Under the pieces are notes generated by a model that was not told the DNA's origin, did not search any database, and saw only the letters and a list, made by a program, of their open reading frames with translations. From Clostridiales bacterium (GTDB lineage Bacteria > Bacillota > Clostridia > Lachnospirales > Lachnospiraceae), in the NCBI GenBank assembly GCA_015655565.1, contig JAATEU010000403.1:1-17089 (forward strand): a stretch of DNA of 17,089 nt, given 5' to 3'. Of this stretch, positions 7,275 to 16,145 are shown piece after piece. The position numbers and the translations under genes are program-made. Position 1 is the first letter of the stretch. Each line of letters begins with the position of its first letter.

Positions 7275-7335
7275 AAATCCCAGTTTATCGGGGAGATAGC
7301 AAAGCCAGCCGCCCAAATGCCCTTGCCCTCCCCGG

Positions 7336-7470
7336 CGGCAACGGCATTTTCACGGCAACGCCGACAGAGCGTATAACACACTACACTTTGCGTTGCAAAG
7401 TCGTGTGCCAAAGGGTGCCCCTTTGGAAATCCCGTTGAGAGGGTCGCGGCTCCACCCTGCCCCTCTCAAC
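7336..7470. repeat. Cluster of short repeats and hairpins, oriT-like element region
   Basis: This GC-rich gene-free stretch holds several nested repeats. CGGCAACG occurs twice in direct orientation (7336-7343 and 7353-7360, 17-base period). CACACTACACTTTGC (7377-7391) pairs imperfectly with GCAAAGTCGTGTG (7395-7407). CCAAAGGG (7408-7415) pairs perfectly with CCCTTTGG (7419-7426) across TGC. GTTGAGAGGG (7434-7443) pairs perfectly with CCCTCTCAAC (7461-7470). Consecutive hairpins of this kind resemble transfer-origin regions of Tn1549-like gut Clostridia elements. A nick site cannot be named from sequence alone, and no intact relaxase remains here to use it. Confidence 0.4.
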
Positions 7471-7472
7471 GC

Positions 7473-7513
7473 AAAAGACGGACTATCAGCTTCCCGCCGA
7501 TAGTCCGTCTTTT
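7473..7513. terminator. Perfect 15-bp rho-independent terminator
   Basis: AAAAGACGGACTATC (7473-7487) pairs perfectly with GATAGTCCGTCTTTT (7499-7513) around an 11-base loop. The A and T tracts at the two ends make it work in both directions. It lies at the right edge of the mobile-element remnant and shields the PTS operon to the right from read-through. On the minus strand it follows a possible remnant gene end at 7518-7520. Confidence 0.8.
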
Positions 7514-7644
7514 GTTGTCACATTCCGCTTGCCGACTGCCCAATCTGAATGTTCCTTGATACTTCTTTATTGGGTGTCAGCTAATGGAACCACACTTTTT
7601 TTGTTTAATTGCGGCTATGTGATAATAAAGGACAGGGGTAAAAA

Positions 7645-7665
7645 TTTTCACTGTAGGAGTGAAAA
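7645..7665. promoter_or_regulatory. Perfect 8-bp dyad upstream of the PTS promoter, candidate activator site
   Basis: TTTTCACT (7645-7652) and AGTGAAAA (7658-7665) are perfect inverted arms around GTAGG. The dyad ends seven bases before the -35 element at 7673, the position where LicR/MtlR-type PRD activators bind. It lies outside the predicted transcript, so it is more likely a DNA operator than an RNA antiterminator hairpin. Confidence 0.45.
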
Positions 7666-7672
7666 AGATTAT

Positions 7673-7701
7673 TTGTGAATCAGGTTTAATTTCAATATAA
7701 T
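7673..7701 (+). promoter_or_regulatory. Promoter of the PTS-glycosidase operon
   Basis: TTGTGA (7673-7678, four of six) is followed after exactly 17 bases by a perfect TATAAT (7696-7701). IIB starts 38 bases after the -10. The non-consensus -35 with an adjacent upstream dyad fits activator-dependent expression. Confidence 0.6.
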
Positions 7702-7739
7702 TAATTTATGAATTAAATAACTGAAGGGAGAAGATAAGT

Positions 7740-8072
7740 ATGGATAAATTAAATGTTTTATTAGTTTGCGGTTCAGGAGCTTCCAGCGGCTTTATGGCAG
7801 CCAATATCCGAAAAGCAGCTGCAGCCGGGGGAGTGGAAATTACGGTAAATGCGAAAAGTGAATCGGAGATTGAAAATTACATCGAAGAGATAGACTGCCT
7901 GATGGTAGGACCTCATCTGGCGTATTTGCTGGATGAAGTAGATGAAATTACCGGTGATGCCAAAGTCAAAGTTGCATTAATGAAACCGGAGTATTATGCA
8001 ACCCTGAACGGTGAAAAGGCCTTGGAACATATTTTGTCATTGTTTAACTTATCAGGAAAGTCCCCCGCTTAA
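7740..8072 (+). CDS. PTS sugar transporter subunit IIB, lactose/cellobiose family
   Basis: This 110-residue cytosolic protein carries the phosphoryl group from IIA to the incoming sugar at IIC. The phosphorylated cysteine is Cys10 in the loop VCGSGASSGFMAA, the P-loop of the Lac-family IIB domain. DCLMVGPHLAYLLDEV (about residues 54-69) matches the second conserved segment. Length is that of a stand-alone IIB. It is the first gene of the operon, with AAGGGAGAAG ahead of the ATG. A 140-base gap, unusually long for an operon, separates it from IIC. The specificity is probably a beta-glucoside or diglucoside such as cellobiose, judged by family and by the downstream family 1 hydrolase, not directly by residues. 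Confidence 0.9.
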   Translation: MDKLNVLLVCGSGASSGFMAANIRKAAAAGGVEITVNAKSESEIENYIEEIDCLMVGPHLAYLLDEVDEITGDAKVKVALMKPEYYATLNGEKALEHILSLFNLSGKSPA

Positions 8073-8082
8073 GAGGCAGGGG
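8062..8082 (+). other. GC-rich hairpin at the end of IIB
   Basis: CCCCCGC (8062-8068) can pair with GC-A-GGGG (8076-8082) with one bulged A, overlapping the IIB stop. It has no T run, so it is more likely an mRNA-processing or stability element, if anything. The rest of the gap up to 8212 shows only the GAAAGGAG ribosome binding site of IIC. Confidence 0.25.
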
Positions 8083-8212
8083 TGGGCTTACTTGTTTCGA
8101 TGGGAGGTGGGGCACACACATAAAATAAGCGAAGCTGCATAATAGGTTATGGGCAGGCAACGGAAACGGATCTGGAATATTCACTTTATCACTGAAAGGA
8201 GATTTTTATAAT

Positions 8213-9468
8213 ATGAAAGCAATCATAAATTGGCTGGAGACTAATTTTGCACCAAAAATGAGTAAAATTAACAATAATGTATGGGTAGTAACTCTTAAAG
8301 ATTCTATTATGCAGACCCTTCCCTTTATTTTACTGGGCTCTGTATTTTGTTTATTAGCTATCTTAAATGATTATTTTCCATCCTTACCCTCCTTCTGGAT
8401 ACCCTTTGGATGGACAATGGGTAAAATATCTTTATTTGTAGCATTTTTAATACCTTTTAATTTAATGGAAAAGAAACGTCTTCGTAAATACCGTTTAATT
8501 GCTGGTATGACCAGCGTGGTTTTATATCTGATGGTTATTACTCCTCAGGTTGTAAAGGACCAGGTTATAGGTTTTGACCACGATGCCTTAGGGGCAGGCG
8601 GAATGTTTATTGCTATTTTCTGCGGTATATTTACCGGTATTATTATGGGGGCCTTTGGCAAATTCTCCTTTTTTAAAGAGAGTTCCGTTATCCCGGATTT
8701 TGTCAGGTCCTGGTTTGACTCCATGCTTCCTATCGGAATCGTTATAATGGCTGGCTGGATTGTGGTATTAATTATGAATGTGGATATTTATAATTTGATT
8801 CTTTCCATCTTTATGCCTCTTGCAGGCTTCATGGAAACGCCTTATGGTTTTGCAGTCATACTGTTTGCTGATTGCTTCTTATATTCCATGGGCATCTCAG
8901 GATGGGTATTGACTCCTGTTACAAAACCGGTTTTTTTGGCAGCCATTACTGTCAATGTTGGTTTGGTTGCAGCAGGTACGGCAGCCGCATCAAATTTGAA
9001 TGTCGTAACCGCTGAAGTAATCTATTCCGCATATTTATGGGTAGGTGGTGTTGGCTGCACCCTTCCCCTGGTATTGATGATGGTATTTTCAAAAAGCAAG
9101 TACTTAAGTTCATTGGGTAAGGCATGTCTGGTACCAGGCATCTTTAATATTAACGAACCGGTTGTTTTCGGTGCAGTTGCCTGGAATCCGATTATGATGT
9201 TCCCTATGTGGCTGCAAGGCATTATCCTCCCTGTTATTGTCTGGATATTTACAAAAGTAATTGCAATTGCCCCGATTCCTGCCGTGGTATTTGATATGTG
9301 GTACTGTCCCTTTCCGTTTTCCACCTGGATTACGACAAAGAGTATTACCGGATTTATCCTTTTAGTCATTATTATTGCCGTATCTTCAGTAATATGGTAT
9401 CCCTTCTTTAAAACCTATGAAAAACAGAAGGTGTATGAGGAAACAACAGAACAAAAGGAGCTTGCATA

Positions 9469-9469
<1 letters not shown>
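8213..9469 (+). CDS. PTS sugar transporter subunit IIC, lactose/cellobiose family
   Basis: This 418-residue integral membrane permease binds the sugar outside the cell, moves it inward and presents it to IIB for phosphorylation. It has about ten hydrophobic segments across its length. The family signature PGIFNINEPVVFGAVAWNP lies near residues 306-324; its NEP(V)VFG part is diagnostic of the Lac-family IIC and carries the conserved Glu. The N-terminal stretch FAPKMSKINNNVWVVTLKDS is also typical. GAAAGGAG lies eight or so bases before the ATG. Its TAA overlaps the IIA start by one base (TAATG at 9467-9471), indicating coupled translation. Together with IIB, IIA and the hydrolase it forms the uptake part of the operon. 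The exact sugar is not readable from the sequence. Confidence 0.92.
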
Positions 9470-11257
<1,788 letters not shown>

Positions 11258-11287
11258 CCGTAAGTAATTAATGAAATACTTTGTCTT

Positions 11288-11490
11288 CCGCCAGCTATAG
11301 ATGGCACCAAAACAAGTGCGATTTACAGGCTGAACCTGTAGTTGCCGCTATATTAGGAATATTCTTATATCATGAGGCAGTGACTTTTTTTAGCATAATC
11401 GGTATTGCTTGTGTATTGTTTGCAATTGGTTTATTAAATAAGGAATTAAGAAACAAACAGCAGGAAAAGGGTGGCGGACATGAAGAGTAA
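11288..11490 (+). pseudogene. EamA/DMT transporter, C-terminal remnant
   Basis: The last part of a drug/metabolite (EamA) transporter lies in two frames. Up to about 11332 one frame reads GTKTSAIYRLN. After loss of one G (CTG-GAA read as CTGAA) the next frame continues EPVVAAILGIFLYHEAVTF, then two hydrophobic helices ending LLNKELRNKQQ and a stop at 11488-11490. Joined, GTKTSAI...LEPVVAAILG is the classic final-repeat signature of the family. About 200 upstream residues are missing, so it cannot transport. An ATG-less or weak start before the frame makes expression of a fragment unlikely. The tail overlaps the following regulator by 11 bases. Its presence suggests that the hydrolase operon was joined to an older transporter-regulator locus by deletion. 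Confidence 0.7.
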
Positions 11491-13405
11491 GTGCACGGAA
11501 CTGATAAAAGTAATGTTGGATCATGGTAATTGTATGACTGCAAACCATTTGGCCGGTGTATTAAATGTATCTGAAAGAAGTATCAAAAGTTATATTGCGG
11601 AAATTAATTATTATGAAAAGGGGCTGATTGCTTCTTCCCGGAAGGGCTATTCCATAGATTCCTTAAAAGCTCAGAAGGTTTTGGATAATTCCGTTAAGAA
11701 ATTACCCCAGACTTCGAAAGAGAGAGTTAATTATATTATTACAAAAATTATAACCAATGATGCAAACGGTGATAAAAAAACGGATTTATATGAACTTGCA
11801 GACGAGCTTTATGTTAGTTTTGAAACAATAAAAAAGGATTTATATAAAGTAAAAAACAGGCTGTTGGAGTTTGATTTAGTAATTTCCCCGGCTAATTCCT
11901 ATATCTCTTTGGAAGGAGAGGAATTAGATAAAAGAAAATTATTAAGTCTGATCTTATATGAAGAATTCAGCAGTAATGTCATGAGCCTTGATATCATAAA
12001 AAGAGAATTTCCCGATTATGATTTGGAACTGCTGCAATCCCTTATTCAGGAAGAATGTAAGAAATATCATTATTTTATTAACGACTATGCCCTGCTGCAT
12101 CTGGTCCTGGATATTATTATCGGTATGGATCGTATTAAAAAAGCAAGGACCTTCGGCCGTTCAAGGAATGAAGGGAAATATTTTGGAATCAGGGAACAGG
12201 AATTAGCCCGGAATATTGCGGCGGGAATAGAACGGAATTTCCAAATATGCTATAATTCCATTGAATTGGAAGAATTAACTATTATATTAATCAGCCATCT
12301 TATGAAGGTGGATTTTAATACCTTAAGGAGTGATAACATTGAAAATGTTGTAGGGAAAGAATGTGTCCGGATTGTAGAAGAAATAAGGGAACTGTTAAAA
12401 AAAGCATATTTTATTGATACCAATAATCAGGATTTCATTGTTAAATTTACGCTTCATATCAAGAATTTAATGACCCGCATGGTCCATGGATATATGACAA
12501 AAAACCCATTGCTGGAACACATAAAAAATACATGCCCCCTTATCTTTGAATGCGCCGTTGAGGTTGCAGACCGGCTGAAAGAAGTAACAAAATATGAAAT
12601 CAATGAAGATGAAATCGCTTATATAGCACTTCATATCGGGGGTAATTTAGAGAACCGGAAATCAAAACGGAATATTATCAGCTGTATCATACTCTTTCCC
12701 CAATACTATGATTTTTCCAATAAAATATTGGAAATATTGAAAGAACACTATGGGGAACGGCTGGAGATAAATACAGTAATAACCTCCATAGATGAGGTAA
12801 AGAAAGCGGAAAAGGCCGATTTAATTATATCTACGATTCAGGTGTTTGAAACCATTCGTATGGAATGGGTTATGATCACCCCATTTTTGAGTGACCGGGA
12901 TTTTAAAAGCATTGACGACAGAATACAAAAAATTAATTTAAGAAAAAAGAAGGCCGGATTAAAAAAACATTTAATGCAGATTTCCAATCCGAAATTCTTC
13001 TATAAAAATCAGGAGTTTAAAAATAAGCAGGAAGCCGTCCGATTTATGACGGATATCATGAAACTGGAAGGTTATGTAAACGATACCTGTTACGGGGATA
13101 TATTTGACAGGGAAAACCAGGCATCCACAGCATTTGGACATATTGCCGTACCCCATTCCATGAAAATGAATGCAAATAAAACAGGTATGTTCGTTCTATT
13201 AAATGAGAAGAAGCCGCTGGAATGGGACAGTCATTTAGTAAGCATCGTTTTACTGTTTGCCATAAATGAAGACGAAAGGGCGATTTTTCACGATGTATAC
13301 GATAATTTAATTGTATTATTGCTGGAAAAAAACAATGCGTCGAAAGTAACCGGCTGCAATACGTACATTGAATTTATAGAAGCAGTCGTAGCGTGCTTTC
13401 ATTAA
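11480..13405 (+). CDS. PRD-domain transcriptional activator with EIIB- and EIIA-like domains (regulator 1)
   Basis: This 641-residue DNA-binding protein belongs to the LicR/MtlR/ManR class, activated or inhibited by PTS phosphorylation. Order of domains: winged helix (about 8-55, LAGVLNVSERSIKSYIAEI), second helix-turn-helix (about 88-140, LADELYVSFETIKKDLYKV), PRD1 (175-280), PRD2 (290-395, with HIKNLM and YIALHIGG), EIIB-like (400-490) and EIIA-like (495-640, His559 in AVPHSMKM). Where PRD1 usually has its first phosphorylatable His I see Asp211; the second, His273, is present. The ATG at 11480 is preceded by AAGGGTGG; an in-frame GTG at 11471 would overlap that site. It lies 222 bases after the hydrolase gene and probably controls it. 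It is not an RNA-binding antiterminator: there is no CAT domain. Confidence 0.85.
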   Translation: MKSKCTELIKVMLDHGNCMTANHLAGVLNVSERSIKSYIAEINYYEKGLIASSRKGYSIDSLKAQKVLDNSVKKLPQTSKERVNYIITKIITNDANGDKKTDLYELADELYVSFETIKKDLYKVKNRLLEFDLVISPANSYISLEGEELDKRKLLSLILYEEFSSNVMSLDIIKREFPDYDLELLQSLIQEECKKYHYFINDYALLHLVLDIIIGMDRIKKARTFGRSRNEGKYFGIREQELARNIAAGIERNFQICYNSIELEELTIILISHLMKVDFNTLRSDNIENVVGKECVRIVEEIRELLKKAYFIDTNNQDFIVKFTLHIKNLMTRMVHGYMTKNPLLEHIKNTCPLIFECAVEVADRLKEVTKYEINEDEIAYIALHIGGNLENRKSKRNIISCIILFPQYYDFSNKILEILKEHYGERLEINTVITSIDEVKKAEKADLIISTIQVFETIRMEWVMITPFLSDRDFKSIDDRIQKINLRKKKAGLKKHLMQISNPKFFYKNQEFKNKQEAVRFMTDIMKLEGYVNDTCYGDIFDRENQASTAFGHIAVPHSMKMNANKTGMFVLLNEKKPLEWDSHLVSIVLLFAINEDERAIFHDVYDNLIVLLLEKNNASKVTGCNTYIEFIEAVVACFH

Positions 13406-13569
13406 AAAGGAGCCAGTATAAAAAATAAACAGTGCAAGTGGGATATTAAGTATTACTTCCACCGATATTTTTCAGTCATTAAGTTAATTTGAAGGATTTG
13501 CATAATACAATACCGTTTACAGGGAATTTAGATAAAATATAAATTGAAATATACGTCCACCGCCTTTTA

Positions 13570-13586
13570 TGGTATAATGTATTATA
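13570..13586 (+). promoter_or_regulatory. Extended -10 promoter inside a palindrome, before regulator 2
   Basis: TGGTATAAT (13570-13578) is a perfect extended -10 element. Its TATAAT is also the left arm of the palindrome TATAAT-GT-ATTATA (13573-13586). The best -35 at 17-base spacing is weak (TATACG, 13550-13555). The palindrome could let a repressor occlude the start site, or be chance in AT-rich DNA. No terminator separates this from regulator 1 upstream; the 13406-13550 stretch shows nothing else I can name. Confidence 0.5.
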
Positions 13587-13629
13587 TTGATAAATGATAC
13601 ATGCCAAAAGATGAAAGGATGTTTTTTTC

Positions 13630-15723
13630 ATGAAGTTAACTTCCAGAAACAAAAATATGATATCTTTGCTCTTAGAAGAGGACAATTATGTGACGGTACG
13701 GTTCATTGCCGAAAAAATAAATGTCAGCTCAAGAACCGTGCTCCGGGAATTAAACAGCATAGAGAATTGGTTAAATAAAAAGGGCATTGTCCTGGAGAAA
13801 AAAAAGGGCATTGGAATCCGGATTAACTTACAGGAAAAAGACAGGAAAGTTTTATTAAATTATATTGAGAGGGAAAAAGCGGATTTAGTATATTTACCGG
13901 AACAACGTCTTACTTTGCTGAAAGCGGAGCTGTTAAAAAATCCGGGAATAACCAAGCTGCATACCTTAACCAAACTGCTTGAGGTAACAGAGGCTACAAT
14001 CAGCGGTGATTTAGATAAGCTTGAAACCTGGATGAATAAATATAGTTTACGGATTACGAAAAAACCGGGACTTGGGGTTTATGTGGAAGGAAAGGAAACT
14101 GCAATCAGAAGTGCAATTATTTCCCTGATTTATGAACAGTTTCATGAAGCGGAATTGATTCACATAATTTTTAATAAAGGAAAAGACATTCTGAACTTAG
14201 ATGTGATTAAAGGGAAAATAAGCCAAGGTATTCTTGACATTATGGATATTAATAGTTTAGAACTGACCCGGCAGCTTCTGCGCAATGTGGAAAAACAAAT
14301 GAATTGTCAGTTTGCAGACAATTCTTATATTGCTTTAGTGCTGCGGATAAGTGTAACCATCCATAGATGCTCCCTGGGAATTTTTATCAATGGAATGGAA
14401 GAATTGGAAAAAGACGTTCCAAAGGATGAATTGTACTACCTGGTGAAAGCGTGGTTTGTATCCCGTGAAAACTCAATGCCGGATACGGTTCCCGAAGAAG
14501 AAATCAATTATATGGTGATCCATATCAAAGGTGCTGAAATACAGGAAAGGTTTGGACATAATCAGGATCTGAGTTTGGAAGATTCTAAAATCATGGAATT
14601 AACAAGAGAAGTTATCTATATTGCGGAAAGAGAGACAGGCATCTATCTGGAAGATAATGATAAACTGCTGAGAGGACTCGCCGGCCATCTTAAAATGGCT
14701 GTTTACCGGATAAAGATGCACCTGGATATTATGAATCCTTTATTGGAGGATATTAAGGAGATGTATCCTGAATTATTTCAGGCGGCAGCAAAGTGTGCGG
14801 AATTTATTGAAGAAAGGGAACAACTTAGCATACCGGAAGATGAAATAGCATATCTGGCCACTCATATCGGTGCGGCAGTGAAAGAAGAAAAAAATAACAT
14901 TCAACAGATATATCGTGCTGTTGTTATCTGCACAAATGATATTGGAGCAGCGCAATTATTAGTATCGGAAATTGAGAGGGAATTTCCGAATATAAATATT
15001 TCCTCCATAGTTTCCGTTACGGATATGGATATCATCGGACTGACACAAAAACATATCGATATTATTATTACTACGGTAGAATTACAGATTACACGGCTGC
15101 CCTCAATACTGGTAAGTCCAATCCTCAACGAGGAAGATAAGAAAAGTATCAGGGAAGTTCTGGAAAATTTTCTGCCGGAGTCTATTAATTATGGAAAGAT
15201 AAAAAACGTAAAATTAGAAGATAAGTTAAATAAATTAAAAATATACAGTGATTATATCCTGCAGGTAATTCATAATTTTTTATTTATTGAACAGGTTGTT
15301 GCAAAAGATATGGAGGAATTGAATTATTTTATCAGCCGTTCCATAACGAAAACAGGAGAGGATAGGGTTCAGGTAGAAAAGGACCTGAAAAACAAAGAGA
15401 AAAAAGGTGCTGCTATTTTAGGACCAAAAGGTATGGTTTTATATCATTGCCGTTCCGGCTCAATCCGGGAACTGAGTATGGTAGTTATGAGAATGAAAGA
15501 TTCTGTACAAATGCTTAAAGCAGATACGCTGATTGTATTGGCAATGCCCTTTGATACGAATCGTTATGCATTGGAAATACTGAATGAAATGACCAGAAAA
15601 ATCATTAACAGCGATTTTGCCATGACCTTAAAACAGCACAGCAAAGAAGAGGTTATTATTGAAGTAAATACAATTTTAGATTATTTTATTCAAAATAAAG
15701 CATTGGATGCGAATACTAAATGA
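13630..15723 (+). CDS. PRD-domain transcriptional activator with EIIB- and EIIA-like domains (regulator 2)
   Basis: This second PTS-controlled activator, 697 residues, has the same general plan as regulator 1 but low visible identity. It has a winged helix (about 5-65, RFIAEKINVSSRTVLRELNS), a second helix-turn-helix (88-150, LTKLLEVTEATISGDLDKL), PRD1 (190-300), PRD2 (315-420, with GLAGHLKMAVYRIK and YLATHIGA), EIIB-like (430-520, cysteine in VVICTNDIGAAQLL) and EIIA-like (550-695, candidate His606 in MVLYHCRSGS). In PRD1 the first His position appears to be Arg239, and His298 fills the second. It has its own promoter and the ribosome binding site GAAAGGA. A strong terminator follows. Whether it controls the glycosidase operon, the HPr/EI unit or both cannot be told from sequence. 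Length is normal for the class. Confidence 0.85.
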   Translation: MKLTSRNKNMISLLLEEDNYVTVRFIAEKINVSSRTVLRELNSIENWLNKKGIVLEKKKGIGIRINLQEKDRKVLLNYIEREKADLVYLPEQRLTLLKAELLKNPGITKLHTLTKLLEVTEATISGDLDKLETWMNKYSLRITKKPGLGVYVEGKETAIRSAIISLIYEQFHEAELIHIIFNKGKDILNLDVIKGKISQGILDIMDINSLELTRQLLRNVEKQMNCQFADNSYIALVLRISVTIHRCSLGIFINGMEELEKDVPKDELYYLVKAWFVSRENSMPDTVPEEEINYMVIHIKGAEIQERFGHNQDLSLEDSKIMELTREVIYIAERETGIYLEDNDKLLRGLAGHLKMAVYRIKMHLDIMNPLLEDIKEMYPELFQAAAKCAEFIEEREQLSIPEDEIAYLATHIGAAVKEEKNNIQQIYRAVVICTNDIGAAQLLVSEIEREFPNINISSIVSVTDMDIIGLTQKHIDIIITTVELQITRLPSILVSPILNEEDKKSIREVLENFLPESINYGKIKNVKLEDKLNKLKIYSDYILQVIHNFLFIEQVVAKDMEELNYFISRSITKTGEDRVQVEKDLKNKEKKGAAILGPKGMVLYHCRSGSIRELSMVVMRMKDSVQMLKADTLIVLAMPFDTNRYALEILNEMTRKIINSDFAMTLKQHSKEEVIIEVNTILDYFIQNKALDANTK

Positions 15724-15758
15724 GTTATGTCATATACTAACCGGACATAACTCATTTT
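15721..15758 (+). terminator. Rho-independent terminator after regulator 2
   Basis: TGAGTTATGTC (15721-15731) pairs perfectly over 11 bp with GACATAACTCA (15744-15754) across a 12-base loop, followed by TTTTCTTTC. The stem begins with the stop codon of regulator 2 itself. It closes the sugar-specific and regulatory block, so HPr and Enzyme I should be a separate transcription unit. Confidence 0.85.
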
Positions 15759-15765
15759 CTTTCAC

Positions 15766-15794
15766 TTTACATGAACTTTATTTCTATTTATACT
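15766..15794 (+). promoter_or_regulatory. Promoter of the HPr-Enzyme I unit
   Basis: TTTACA (15766-15771, five of six) is followed after 17 bases by TATACT (15789-15794, five of six). It starts just after the terminator and 68 bases before the HPr ATG. No clear operator dyad overlaps it, consistent with constitutive or weakly regulated expression. Confidence 0.6.
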
Positions 15795-15862
15795 ATACCT
15801 TACAGTAATTTTACTTAAAGCTGTATAAATAATGCAAAAACTAATAAAAAGGAGAAATTGAT

Positions 15863-16135
15863 ATGGAAAAAGTAACAGTAACCGTAACAAATCCGGTCGG
15901 ATTACATGCAAGACCGGCGAGTCTGCTTACAAAACTTGTAAAAGGATATGAATGTAATATTGAATTTTGTAAAAACGGCGATGCTAATAAGAAGCACCAG
16001 CCGAAAAGCATTTTATCCGTAATGGCATTAGGAGCAGTAAAGGGTGACCAATTGACTTTTGAAGCAAATGGAAAAGATGAAAAAGAAGCAATAAAAGCAA
16101 TTGAGGAATTTGTAAAGAGTGGATGCGGGGAATAG
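15863..16135 (+). CDS. ptsH: HPr family phosphocarrier protein
   Basis: This 90-residue cytosolic phosphocarrier takes phosphate from Enzyme I on His15 (GLHARPAS) and passes it to IIA proteins and PRD regulators. The regulatory serine for HPr kinase is present as Ser49 in PKSILSVMALGA, the equivalent of Ser46 in Bacillus HPr. The shift comes from about three extra residues in the preceding loop (KNGDANKKHQ). Both His and Ser sites being intact suggests a normal, catabolite-regulating HPr and not a specialised Crh-like or FPr form. AAAAGGAG precedes the ATG. Enzyme I starts ten bases downstream. The gene might be the general ptsH of the organism or a locus-dedicated copy; the window cannot decide. 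Confidence 0.92.
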   Translation: MEKVTVTVTNPVGLHARPASLLTKLVKGYECNIEFCKNGDANKKHQPKSILSVMALGAVKGDQLTFEANGKDEKEAIKAIEEFVKSGCGE

Positions 16136-16145
16136 GAGGTCAGGG

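Noticed and set aside
7336..7513. CRISPR array
   Set aside because: The repeats are inverted hairpins of differing sequence without regular spacers, and no cas gene is nearby.
7645..7665. Ribonucleic antiterminator for a BglG-type regulator
   Set aside because: It lies upstream of the best promoter, is followed by no terminator, and both PRD regulators have DNA-binding helix-turn-helix domains and no CAT RNA-binding domain.
8073..8212. Riboswitch or T-box in the IIB-IIC gap
   Set aside because: I found no T-box sequence, no conserved aptamer core and no terminator; only a short GC hairpin and a ribosome binding site.
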